DNA of 64,000 bases from Amycolatopsis coloradensis. Its GTDB lineage: Bacteria > Actinomycetota > Actinomycetes > Mycobacteriales > Pseudonocardiaceae. Positions 26,814 through 34,544 of the stretch are shown piece by piece; the stretch's first letter is position 1; each line of letters opens with the position of its first letter. Under the pieces are notes generated by a model. It saw nothing but the letters and a program-made list of their open reading frames with translations, was not told the origin of the DNA and ran no database searches. The DNA lies in contig NZ_MQUQ01000004.1 in NCBI RefSeq assembly GCF_001953865.1, positions 341,009 through 405,008 on the forward strand, given 5' to 3'. A program made the position numbers and the translations under genes.

Positions 26814-28708
26814 TTCAGGACCGCCGTTCCGTTCGAGGTGAGCAGCACGGTGTGGTGACCGGGACGGAGTTCGATCTCGGCCCGATGGACGCCGGTGCCG
26901 TCCCGCCAGGTGATCGCGGCCCGCGCGGATCCGCCGCCGGGCAGCGCCAGATGCGCCTCACCGGCCGAGACGCCGGCGTGCCCGTTCGCCGGGAACAGCT
27001 GGGTCCGCAGCGTCCGGTCGCCGGAGAACGCCTCGATCCGCGCGCCGATCGCTGTCCGCTCGCCACCGGCCGCGCCGGGGACGACCAGCCGCAGGTCCGC
27101 CGCCTCCCGGCCGGACCGGCCGCTGTTGCGCAGCAGCAAGGAATCCTCCCACTGGTTGGCGACCAGTGCGTCAAGCCTGCCGTCGCCGTCCACGTCACCG
27201 AAGGCGAACCCGCGGGTGTTGTACGGCGCGCCGATGCCGATCTGAGCGGCGAGGTCGGTGTACCGGCCGTCGCCTGTCCTGGCGTAGAACGGGTTCGTCT
27301 GGTGCCCTGACAGGTCGTCGCCGAGCACGAACTTCGGCCACGCCTGCGGGTACTTGAGCAGCTGATCGTTGCCCATCGCGAGTTCCTGCAGTTCCGGCCA
27401 CCGATTTCGGTTGCCCTTGAGGAAACCTGTCGCCTGCATGAGCTGGTCGACGCCGGAGTTGTCGAAGTCGCCCGCCTTGATGTCCCACGCCCAGCCGCTC
27501 CTCGCCAGGCCGAGGTCCTCGCTGCGCTCGCCGTAGGGCAGTTTGCCCGCGGCGAGGTCGGCGCCGGTCCCGGTGGGCACGAAGGCGAAGTTGCTCTCGT
27601 GCAGCGCGTACGGCGTGGTGATGTTGCTGACCGCGATCATCGGCAGCGGGTCGCCGTCGGGATAGGTGAAGGTGACCCCCATGCCCTTGAAGGAATCGTG
27701 CCCGAGCACCGCCGAACGCGGGGTGAGCAGATCGCGGTCGCCGTCGACCTCGGCCAGCCGGACCCTTCCGGGCACAGAGCTGTTGAGCAGCAACTGATCC
27801 GGGCCGAAGTCGTTGGCGACGTACATCTCCGGCAGGCTGTCGCCGGTGAGGTCCTGCAGTCCGAACGCGAGGGTCCACGACCGCGCCGAATCGTCCGGGA
27901 ACGCGGTGCTGGCGTCGGTGATCACCGGCAGCGTGGCCGGTGCGCCCGACGGCCTGGTCAGCAGCAGCCGGTTCACCCCGGCGTTGCGCGCCTTGCCCAT
28001 CGAGTCCTGCATGTACATCCGGCCGTCGGACCCCTCGGCCGGGTCGAGCACCTTGGCACCGTCCGGGAAGTAGTTTCCCACCAGTACGTCGAGGTGCCCG
28101 TCGCCGTCGACGTCGCCGAGATTCAGCGCGGTGGAGTTCCACACCTGCATGGGCGAGACCAGTTCCACCGGCCGGAAGTTCGCCGCCGCGGGCGGGGTCC
28201 CCGGCGCCGCCGAGTTCAGGAACAGCACCGGTGACCGGCCCCAGTAGTACACCAGGAGGTCCTGGCGGCCGTCCTCGTCCAGATCGGACGGCACGCAGCC
28301 CATCGGGGCCATCGTCTCGTCGTAGGCCAGTGGACGCGGGTCCAGCGTGAACTTCGGATAAGCCTGCCCGCCCGCGTCCGGCACCGGCGCCACGGTGACC
28401 GAGTCGTCGCGCGGGTCGACGAGGCAGAAGTCGGCGGAGCGCTCGAGGCCACGCAGATCGGCCAGCGCCACCGCCGCCCCGACCGCGGAGATCCAGGCGC
28501 GGATGGGTTCCAGGTCCGGTTGCACCCGACGTTGCTGCCGCGCGCCCGGCGGCGTGGAGTTCAGCGGGACCTGGTGGAAGGCGAACCCGCCGGCCGTCGA
28601 ACGGGTCTCCGCCGCGCTCGGTCCCGGCCTCGCGGTGAAGATCCCCGCGATGAGACAGAGCAGGAGCGCGACCGCCACCGGGACCACCCTGCGCCACGGC
28701 TTGGGCAT
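26810..28708 (-). CDS. unbV: Enediyne cassette protein UnbV (E3 type, FG-GAP/ASPIC repeats)
   Basis: A 632-residue protein with an N-terminal hydrophobic segment (about residues 8-27) that anchors or exports it. At least three FG-GAP/VCBS-type repeats are visible: DLDEDGRQDLLVYYWG, LGDVDGDGHLDVLVGN and FGDVDGDGRLDALVANQ, which are calcium-binding loops of a beta-propeller. The C-terminal ASPIC/UnbV domain contains GERTAIGARIEAFSGDR. The start at 28708 is chosen to place the membrane segment at the N terminus; the longer frame overlaps unbL. The gene is obligatory in enediyne cassettes, with unknown chemistry. Confidence 0.92.
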   Translation of the reverse strand: MPKPWRRVVPVAVALLLCLIAGIFTARPGPSAAETRSTAGGFAFHQVPLNSTPPGARQQRRVQPDLEPIRAWISAVGAAVALADLRGLERSADFCLVDPRDDSVTVAPVPDAGGQAYPKFTLDPRPLAYDETMAPMGCVPSDLDEDGRQDLLVYYWGRSPVLFLNSAAPGTPPAAANFRPVELVSPMQVWNSTALNLGDVDGDGHLDVLVGNYFPDGAKVLDPAEGSDGRMYMQDSMGKARNAGVNRLLLTRPSGAPATLPVITDASTAFPDDSARSWTLAFGLQDLTGDSLPEMYVANDFGPDQLLLNSSVPGRVRLAEVDGDRDLLTPRSAVLGHDSFKGMGVTFTYPDGDPLPMIAVSNITTPYALHESNFAFVPTGTGADLAAGKLPYGERSEDLGLARSGWAWDIKAGDFDNSGVDQLMQATGFLKGNRNRWPELQELAMGNDQLLKYPQAWPKFVLGDDLSGHQTNPFYARTGDGRYTDLAAQIGIGAPYNTRGFAFGDVDGDGRLDALVANQWEDSLLLRNSGRSGREAADLRLVVPGAAGGERTAIGARIEAFSGDRTLRTQLFPANGHAGVSAGEAHLALPGGGSARAAITWRDGTGVHRAEIELRPGHHTVLLTSNGTAVLK

Positions 28709-28739
28709 GTCGAATACCTCTCCCGCCCGGAAAATCGGC

Positions 28740-29696
28740 TCAGAACCGCCGCTCGGCCAGTTCTCGCAACCGGGCTTTCCATTCGGTGTACGCGGACAAT
28801 TCGGTGGATCCGGTGAGGCCGTGTGCCGCCTCGTCCGTCCACCAGGAGATTTCCTCCGGCGTGGCGGAGAACAGTTGCTCGCACACCCGTCCGGTGTGCT
28901 CCGGCACGATCCGTGCCCGGTACCTCGCGGCACCGGCGAACAGCACGCCCTGCCCGAAATGTGGGGCGTACGGCCCGCTGGACCGCACCAGTTCCGCGAC
29001 CGCGCCGGGCCCGGCGCAACCCGCGTAACACGCGGCGAGGCCGATTCCCGACCAGAGCGGGCCGCGGGCGGATTCGGGCATTCTGGCGATCACCCTCGCG
29101 ACTCCCACCGGATCCGCCGCCTGGGTGAACCACAGCGCACGGCCGCAGCCGGCGATCCTCGCCTGCCGGTGTTCGCTCGGCCGCCGGTGGCATCGCCGCC
29201 ACAACGCGCGGAGGCCACCAAAGTACGTTTCCGCGAACCCGGCTCCGTCCAGGGCGAGCCATCGGAGCAGCGGAGTGGCCGGGACGGCCACCGGCAGGGG
29301 CAGCCTCGTCGGCACCAGCGCCCAGCCGTGGCCGACATGGATCAGGTGCGTGTAGTCGTCCCCCGGCCCGCTGAGAAGGCGCGCGAGCGCGCCACCCCTG
29401 CCGAGCGCGGCGAGGTCGTGCAGTGCCGCGAACATCCCGGCGCCCTCATAGGCGAATCCTCGTTCGGCATCCGGAATCTCCGCCAGCGCCGAATGCACGT
29501 AGCGCGATTTCGCCGCCACATTGAACCCGGTCAAGAAATAGCGCGCATGCTTTTCCAGTTCGGCACGTTCGCTTTCCCGATCCAGCCTGAATCCGCGCCG
29601 AGAGAAATCTGCCATTGTCAGGGGCAGCTGGAGTACACGCGTCACCGGTGGCGACCCGTCGGCCATTCTTGGACTATTGCCTGCCCACATCGTCAC
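28740..29696 (-). CDS. unbL: Enediyne cassette protein UnbL (E4 type, DUF1702)
   Basis: A 318-residue soluble protein of the DUF1702 family (SgcE4/UnbL). The family opening is present: RRGFRLDRESERAELEKHA, GFNVAAKSRYV and GFAYEGAGMF. Later come DDYTHLIHVGHGWA and DGAGFAETYFGG. It is the first gene of the cassette; a 31-bp gap separates it from unbV. A GCAA-N6-AGAAG promoter element with a -10 at 30032-30037 lies 336 bp upstream. The exact start may be at one of several Met codons near 29590-29696; the family homology begins near MADFSRRGF. Confidence 0.92.
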   Translation of the reverse strand: MTMWAGNSPRMADGSPPVTRVLQLPLTMADFSRRGFRLDRESERAELEKHARYFLTGFNVAAKSRYVHSALAEIPDAERGFAYEGAGMFAALHDLAALGRGGALARLLSGPGDDYTHLIHVGHGWALVPTRLPLPVAVPATPLLRWLALDGAGFAETYFGGLRALWRRCHRRPSEHRQARIAGCGRALWFTQAADPVGVARVIARMPESARGPLWSGIGLAACYAGCAGPGAVAELVRSSGPYAPHFGQGVLFAGAARYRARIVPEHTGRVCEQLFSATPEEISWWTDEAAHGLTGSTELSAYTEWKARLRELAERRF

Positions 29697-30031
29697 ATGG
29701 CACCCCTGGCAGAGCGATGCGATACGCGAATATCGATGAACGCGAGCACATGTGAATTACGATGCCCCCGCAGTTGAACGCCCAAGGAAAGGCTTGCACA
29801 GCGAGCCGGACATGGTCAAACGGCTTCACCCAGGTGGCGCAAGACAGGAAAGTCCACAATGGATAAACATCGGGGTAATTCGGCGACGACTCGCCGGTAT
29901 CCGTTGAAATATGTTTTCAGGTAATTCCGCGGAACTCCGATTCACCGGAGAACACGACGAGACCCGCACCGGCCGGGGTCCGCCGGACAGGGCACGGCGG
30001 AGCGGCCTCGCGAGCGGCGCGGTCACCGGTC

Positions 30032-30072
30032 AGCCTAGGACCGTGCCCGGCGCCGAACTTCTCCTGAATTGC
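30032..30072 (-). promoter_or_regulatory. Cluster promoter element, site 1 (unbL)
   Basis: Read leftwards: GCAA-TTCAGG-AGAAG at 30072-30058, then 20 bp, then the -10-like TAGGCT at 30037-30032. It matches seven other sites in spacing and sequence. It is the only one with a leader longer than 300 nt. Confidence 0.65.
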
Positions 30073-30093
30073 GCACCGCTCTGTTCGATGAGC

Positions 30094-30202
30094 GTGTCGT
30101 CCATCTGATCACGTGTGTCGTCCATGACTTGCCACAGTGGGCTGAGGGGCAGTCTCGTAGTTGTGCTGGTGTGGACGACGCTCGTGATCAGATGGACGAC
30201 AC
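30094..30202. repeat. Inverted and tandem GTGTCGTCCA repeats
   Basis: Perfect 20-bp arms (30094-30113 and 30183-30202) separated by 69 bp. The core GTGTCGTCCA recurs at about 30114-30125. Its complement appears near 30172 and, with one change, near 30214. The array lies just upstream of the unbL promoter element and could be an operator array or a dispersed intergenic repeat. Confidence 0.7.
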
Positions 30203-30261
30203 GTGTGTGTGAGCGGACGACACGCCCGGCAGGGAGTCCGAGCACGACTTGCAGGACAGCA

Positions 30262-30774
30262 CTAGTCGCGCCGTTCGGTGGCGGCGGCGCCGTTCGGCGA
30301 GACCCCGGCGTTGTCCTCGGCCCACCGGTCGGCCCGCTCCTGCAACTCGGCGACCGAAGGGTCGGCCGCGCGCTGCGCCACCGACCAGCGATGCCCGAAC
30401 GGGTCCTCGATCATCGCGTACCGGTCGCCCCAGAACGCTTCCTGCGGGGCCATCAGCTCTGTCGCTCCCTCGGCCAGCGCGGCGGCGAACACCGCGTCGA
30501 CGTCGGCCACGTACAGGTGCAGCACCACCGAGGTGCCGCCGAGCGCGATCGGACCGCGCCCGGCGCCGTGCTCGGGGAACTCGTCGTGCAGCAACAGCCT
30601 GCCGCCGCCGACCAGCAGCTCGCAGTGCATCACCCGGCCGTCCGGGGCGTGGTTGCGCAGCAGCTCGTCGGCGCCGAACACCGCAGCGTAGAAGCGGACC
30701 GCCGCCGCCGTGTCCACGACGGTGAGCTGGGGCGTGACCCCGGCGAACTCCTCGTCAGCTGCCCAGCCGGTCAT
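30262..30774 (-). CDS. VOC-family protein (PhnB-like)
   Basis: A 170-residue glyoxalase/bleomycin-resistance-fold protein of the PhnB-like branch. It shows TPQLTVVDTAAAVRFYAAVF at the start, RVMHCELLVGGGRLLLHDEF in the middle and WGDRYAMIEDPFGHRWSVAQ at the end. The start overlaps the padR stop by 4 bp, so the two are co-expressed. It may bind a small molecule under PadR control. A sequestration-type resistance role is possible near an enediyne cluster but is not indicated by specific residues. The C-terminal 30 residues are a charged helix. Confidence 0.8.
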   Translation of the reverse strand: MTGWAADEEFAGVTPQLTVVDTAAAVRFYAAVFGADELLRNHAPDGRVMHCELLVGGGRLLLHDEFPEHGAGRGPIALGGTSVVLHLYVADVDAVFAAALAEGATELMAPQEAFWGDRYAMIEDPFGHRWSVAQRAADPSVAELQERADRWAEDNAGVSPNGAAATERRD

Positions 30775-31124
30775 CGTTCGCCCCTCTCGTCGGAGCGGAG
30801 AACGGCTCGCGCCGTCTCGCTCGAGAGCAGGTTAGCGAGTCTTCTGGCCTCGTCGCGGACCGCCCGCGACCCCGTCGGGGTGATCCGGTAGCTCCGGCGG
30901 CGTTCGGCCCGGCGGTCCGCGCGGACCGCTTCCTCGTCCGTGCCGCTCTCCTCGACCATGCCGTCCACCCGCAGGCGCTGCAAGGTGCGGTAGAGCGTGC
31001 CGGGACCGAGCACCAGTGTGCCGCCGGTGAGGCGCTCGACGTCCGCGATGAGCCGGTAGCCGTGCTGCTCGCCCTCGGTCAGCGCGAGCAGCAGGGCGAA
31101 GGCCGCCGGGGTCAGCGGTGTCAC
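30771..31124 (-). CDS. PadR-family transcriptional regulator
   Basis: A 117-residue winged-helix repressor of the PadR type. The N-terminal helix reads LTPAAFALLLALTEGEQHGY. The recognition-wing region RLTGGTLVLGPGTLYRTLQRL is followed by RRSYRITPTGSRAV. The C-terminal dimerisation helix is short. It overlaps the downstream VOC gene by 4 bp and starts 4 bp after the upstream VOC gene ends, so the three form one operon that it probably autoregulates. Confidence 0.88.
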   Translation of the reverse strand: MTPLTPAAFALLLALTEGEQHGYRLIADVERLTGGTLVLGPGTLYRTLQRLRVDGMVEESGTDEEAVRADRRAERRRSYRITPTGSRAVRDEARRLANLLSSETARAVLRSDERGER

Positions 31125-31128
31125 GGGC

Positions 31129-31497
31129 TCATTCCTGGCTGATCAGGAACTCGTGACCGTCCGGGTCGGTCACCGTGACGAAGGTGCCGAAGTCCTGCGT
31201 CTCCGGTTCGGTCACCGGCACGCCCTTGCCGGACAGGTCCGCGTGCAGTGCCCGCACATCCGCGCACCGCAGGGTCACGTCGGCCGAGTCGCCGATCCGG
31301 TCCGTCTTGCCGAAGGCCTCCGCGTTGGCGAGGACGAACGCCGTCCCGCCGCCGCCGGGCGCCACCTCGAGCCACCGCCCCATACCTCCCATGTCCGAGT
31401 CCGTGGTCACGTCGAAACCGAGCTTGTCGACGTAGAACTGCTTGGACCGTTCCTGGTCCGTCACGTACAGCGCGACGGTGTTCAGCTTGGTGATCAT
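31129..31497 (-). CDS. VOC-family protein
   Basis: A 122-residue glyoxalase-fold protein with two half-modules (VALYVTDQERSKQFYVDKLGF at the start; GTFVTVTDPDGHEFLISQE at the end). It is similar in size and layout to the protein at 33339-33707. The ATG at 31497 is preceded by an AGGAGG-type site. It is divergent from the winged-helix gene at 31570 with a 72-bp gap. No specific substrate can be named. Confidence 0.82.
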   Translation of the reverse strand: MITKLNTVALYVTDQERSKQFYVDKLGFDVTTDSDMGGMGRWLEVAPGGGGTAFVLANAEAFGKTDRIGDSADVTLRCADVRALHADLSGKGVPVTEPETQDFGTFVTVTDPDGHEFLISQE

Positions 31498-31569
31498 GTC
31501 ATCCTCCTGGGTCGGCCCGGCGGGACACTGAATGTATCCACTGCGGACCCAAAATGCCATAATGGCGGC

Positions 31570-32775
31570 ATGACTGCTGAGATCTCTCTCGACAAGCTGC
31601 GCGCGTGGTGGTCCCACCGCCAGGGGCTCGACGGCTCGCTGACCGGCTCCTCGCCGGAGGAGGTGCTCAGCCGCGCCGGCTGGGCTCGCTCGGTGGGCGG
31701 ATGCAGCCCATACCTGGGGTTCTTCGCCCGCGCCGGACTCGACCGCGAGGTCGTGGACAAGGCCGTCGCGAACCTCGACGTGCACGAACTCCCGTCCGCG
31801 CGCGGCTGTACCTACATCCTGCCGAAAGAGGACTTCGCCCTCGGGCTGACCGTGGGTTCGGGCGCGCCGGAGGGCGAACTCGCGGCGGCGGGCAAACATC
31901 TCGGCGTCACCACCAAGGAAATCAACCGATTGTGTGACAGCGTCGTCTCGGCGCTCGAGTCCGCGTCGGAGCCGCTCGACGCGGCCGGGCTGCGCGACGT
32001 CGTCGGCGAGGAGATCCGCAATCTCGGCGCCGAGGGCAAAAAACGCGGTCAGACCACGACACTGCCGCTCGCGCTCGGCCTGCTCCAGTCGCGCGGCCGG
32101 ATCCGCCGGGTGCCGGTGAACGGCAGGCTCGACCAGCAGCGATTCGGCTACGTGCCGTGGACGCCGTCTCCGCTCGACGGCGACGGACCGGACATGGACA
32201 CCCAGCGCACCGAACTCGCCAGGCGGTACTTCTCCTGGGCCGCACCCGCTTCGCTAAAGCACTTCCGCTGGTTCTCCGGGCTCACCGCGGCGGCCGCGAA
32301 GAAAGCGATCGAGCCGCTGGACCTGGAGCCGGTCGGCGACACCGACCTGCTGCTGCCCGCCGAATTCTCCGGCGAGTTCGAGAAGTTCACCGTGCCCCGC
32401 AAACCGTCCTACGCGCTCGTCGCCGGAATCGACGGCATCCACCTGCTGCACCGCGAGCTGAGCAGGCTGCTGGACCCCGAGGACGCCGCGAGGCATTCCC
32501 CCGGCGGCAAACCGGGCCGGACGCTCGGCGACGAGACCGACCCGCAGTGCCCGATCGTCGTCGACCGCGGCCGGGTGGTCGGGCTGTGGGAGTACGACGT
32601 CGACGCGGGCGAGATCGTCTGCCAGTCGTTCGTCAAACCCGACGCGGCGCTCAAGAAGGCGATCGCCGGCACCGAGAACTACGTCCGGGACCAGCTCGGC
32701 GACGCCAGGATGACCAGTCTGGACTCCCCCAAGAGCCGCGCTCCCCGCATCGCGGACCTTCGCGCGGCTGGTTAG
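31570..32775 (+). CDS. Winged-helix protein of the AlkZ/YcaQ (HTH_42) superfamily
   Basis: A 401-residue protein of the HTH_42 superfamily, whose characterised members AlkZ and AlkX/YcaQ are DNA glycosylases that remove bulky or crosslinking adducts and protect some antibiotic producers. The N-terminal AWWSHRQGLDGS, GWARSVGGCSPYLGFFARA and ARGCTYILPKEDF blocks are typical of the actinobacterial branch. The catalytic Q-x-Q/D motif of AlkZ/AlkX is not evident at the expected site, where the protein reads RSVGGCSPYLG, so glycosylase activity is doubtful. It is alone on the plus strand and convergent with the AraC gene. A self-protection role in an enediyne cluster is a hypothesis only. Confidence 0.78.
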   Translation: MTAEISLDKLRAWWSHRQGLDGSLTGSSPEEVLSRAGWARSVGGCSPYLGFFARAGLDREVVDKAVANLDVHELPSARGCTYILPKEDFALGLTVGSGAPEGELAAAGKHLGVTTKEINRLCDSVVSALESASEPLDAAGLRDVVGEEIRNLGAEGKKRGQTTTLPLALGLLQSRGRIRRVPVNGRLDQQRFGYVPWTPSPLDGDGPDMDTQRTELARRYFSWAAPASLKHFRWFSGLTAAAAKKAIEPLDLEPVGDTDLLLPAEFSGEFEKFTVPRKPSYALVAGIDGIHLLHRELSRLLDPEDAARHSPGGKPGRTLGDETDPQCPIVVDRGRVVGLWEYDVDAGEIVCQSFVKPDAALKKAIAGTENYVRDQLGDARMTSLDSPKSRAPRIADLRAAG

Positions 32776-32806
32776 GCCGTGACCCGCGGTCCTGAAGAAC
32801 CCTTCC

Positions 32807-32868
32807 CAAGTACGTGAAGGACCCCTTCCTGTACCTAGGCGCAAGGAAGGACCCCTTCCTGTACTTTA
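32807..32868. repeat. GTACATGAAGG-type repeat / bidirectional terminator
   Basis: A 19-bp sequence occurs twice as a direct repeat (32816-32834 and 32846-32864), each copy itself partly palindromic around AGGACCCCTTCCT. It lies between two convergent genes and is related to the perfect palindrome at 37199-37259. Confidence 0.75.
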
Positions 32869-32950
32869 AACGGGCAGGGGCGCCGGTACCGAGAGGATCG
32901 GGGTAGCGCGTGAGACGCGGAGAAGCGGTCGGTGAATCGAGAGACACGGC

Positions 32951-33367
32951 TTAGCTCGTCGGTGCCCTGGGATCGCGCGGCGTAGCGATGTACCAGGGCG
33001 CCCACGATCCACTGACCTCGGCGAAATGGCGCGCGCGGTACTCGGTGGGCGAGCAGCCGACGTACTTGTGGAACCGATCGCTGAAGGTGCCGGGACTGCG
33101 GTAACCGACACTGCGCCCGATCCGCTGCACCGGATACCTGCTGTGCCGCAGCAGGAACTGCGCCCACTCCATCCGGACGCGTTTGAGCACCCGTCCCGGC
33201 GTTTCGCCGTAACAGGCCGCGAATCGGCGGTTGAACTGGAAGCTGGACAGCTCGACGTCCGCGGCGAGCGAGGACACCAGCAGATCCGTCGCGTATTCGC
33301 GGTGCAGCCGTTCCCACGCGTGGCGCATCGCCGGCGTGTCAGGTGTTCTCGCGGAGTACGAAGACAT
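32951..33367 (-). CDS. Small AraC-family regulator (DNA-binding domain only)
   Basis: A 138-residue protein made mainly of the AraC/XylS double helix-turn-helix. The first HTH reads LAADVELSSFQFNRRFAACYG and the second reads IGRSVGYRSPGTFSDRFHKYVG, followed by CSPTEYRARH. There is no ligand-binding domain. The start at 33367 overlaps the VOC gene by 29 bp; a second Met at 33328 would give a non-overlapping start. It is co-directional with that VOC gene and likely co-transcribed. A pathway role is not shown, though it is one of very few regulators in the region carrying the shared promoter element. Confidence 0.85.
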   Translation of the reverse strand: MSSYSARTPDTPAMRHAWERLHREYATDLLVSSLAADVELSSFQFNRRFAACYGETPGRVLKRVRMEWAQFLLRHSRYPVQRIGRSVGYRSPGTFSDRFHKYVGCSPTEYRARHFAEVSGSWAPWYIATPRDPRAPTS

Positions 33368-33707
33368 TGTCGTCGGGGTCGAGGAAGGTGGCCATCACCC
33401 CGCCCGCCTGGCCGGACGGCTCCTCGGTGAACGTCACCCCTCGCGCGCGCAGCCCGGCGACGGCGGCCTCGATGTCCGCGCAGCCGAACACGATCCCGGT
33501 GAAGGTTCCGATCCGGTCGGTGAGATCGGGCGGGGTCCACAGGGTCACGCCCGTCGCCGCGCCGGGCGGGCCGACCTCGATCCAGCGCGCGCCGGGCCCC
33601 ATCGGCTGGTCGGCCCGTACCTCGAACCCCAGCGCGCCGGTGTAGAAGTCCAGCGCCCGCTGCTGATCCCGGACGTAGACGGCGACCTTCAGCACGCTGG
33701 AGATCAT
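33339..33707 (-). CDS. VOC-family protein
   Basis: A 122-residue glyoxalase-fold protein (LKVAVYVRDQQRALDFYTG at the start; GVMATFLDPDDNVFVLRENT at the end). It resembles the protein at 31129-31497 in length and order. A GGGGAGGAA ribosome site precedes the ATG at 33707. It is transcribed with the AraC-type gene. In actinomycetes VOC/AraC pairs are common stress or antibiotic-response genes; the substrate is unknown. Confidence 0.82.
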   Translation of the reverse strand: MISSVLKVAVYVRDQQRALDFYTGALGFEVRADQPMGPGARWIEVGPPGAATGVTLWTPPDLTDRIGTFTGIVFGCADIEAAVAGLRARGVTFTEEPSGQAGGVMATFLDPDDNVFVLRENT

Positions 33708-33730
33708 GGTTTCCTCCCCGTCCGCAAGCT

Positions 33731-33780
33731 CACGGCCACGACGTGGGCCGTGTGACAACCCGGCCCACGTCGTGGCCGTG
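33731..33780 (-). terminator. Perfect hairpin terminator
   Basis: 20-bp perfect arms (33731-33750 and 33761-33780) with a 10-nt loop, 18 bp beyond the stop of the NTF2-like gene. It ends the transcript of the two NTF2-like genes. Confidence 0.88.
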
Positions 33781-33797
33781 GAATCGCGAAAGCGGGG

Positions 33798-34499
33798 TCA
33801 GCTGGACGACCACCCACGCTCCGGGCGCAGGTAGTCCTCCGCCGCGGTGCTCACGTTTTCGGCGTCCGCCTCGGTCATTTTGACCGCCCACGGCACCTCG
33901 GGCCGCTTCACCGCGTCCGGCACGTCACGCTGGACGAAGGTGAGGTTGGTGCCGATCTCCTCGGCGGTGCGCAGGAAGTCGTAGATGCCCCAGTGCTCGG
34001 CGATCTTGCCGTCGCGGATCCGGACGATCTCCATCCCGGGGATGACGACCTCGCGGTTGGTCGGTGGCACGCCCATGAACTCGCCGTTGTGGTGGGCGTG
34101 CAGGTTGTACATCACACCGAGGAGGTCGCCCTCGCCGATGATCGCGATGTTGTCCTCCATCGGGTCCTCGAACGCCGAGGCCCATGCCGAAAACCGCATC
34201 TGCACGCCTTCGAACCCCGGCGGATCCCCTGGCATCGCGGCGTGGTCCACGAAATCCTCGGTCAGGTTCCGCGCCAGTGTCTCGGTGCTCCAGTCGTGGC
34301 CGTTGAACACTTCCTTCTGGAAGCGCAGCAGCACCTTCTTGTTCTCCTCGATCCTGGGCACGTCCAGTACCGCCTGCACGATCTCCTCGGCGCTCAGGTC
34401 CGCGCCCAGCAGCTCACGGAGCCGGTTCGCGGCCGCGTCCACTTCGGACTGATGCCTGCTCTGCTGCTCGGTGCCTTGCCTGGCGGAAGTCATCTTCAC
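33798..34499 (-). CDS. NTF2/SnoaL-like protein
   Basis: A 233-residue protein with a SnoaL/ester-cyclase-like NTF2 domain (about residues 55-190). The block NLTEDFVDHAAMPGDPPGFEG is followed by a strand EVVIPGMEIVRIRDGKIAEHWGIYD, whose HWG ending is the hallmark of SnoaL-type folds. An extra N-terminal helical region (ELLGADLSAEEIVQAVLD) and a C-terminal tail extend it beyond the usual 140 residues. It lies 45 bp after the next NTF2-like gene and shares its promoter. SnoaL relatives cyclise polyketides or act as hydroxylases/epimerases; the substrate here is unknown. Confidence 0.8.
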   Translation of the reverse strand: MKMTSARQGTEQQSRHQSEVDAAANRLRELLGADLSAEEIVQAVLDVPRIEENKKVLLRFQKEVFNGHDWSTETLARNLTEDFVDHAAMPGDPPGFEGVQMRFSAWASAFEDPMEDNIAIIGEGDLLGVMYNLHAHHNGEFMGVPPTNREVVIPGMEIVRIRDGKIAEHWGIYDFLRTAEEIGTNLTFVQRDVPDAVKRPEVPWAVKMTEADAENVSTAAEDYLRPERGWSSS

Positions 34500-34544
34500 T
34501 CTCTCCTCATCTTGGGCCGGATCGGGCCTTTCCCGGTGAGCGCG

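Larger units (their letters stand above)
29697..30261. other. Upstream region of the enediyne cassette
   Basis: A 565-bp gap between unbL and the VOC gene. It contains the shared promoter element (30032-30072) and a long inverted repeat further upstream (30094-30202), both listed separately. The stretch from 29697 to 30031 would be an unusually long leader. It is less GC-rich than the genes, and I recognise no leader peptide or riboswitch in it. Confidence 0.5.
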
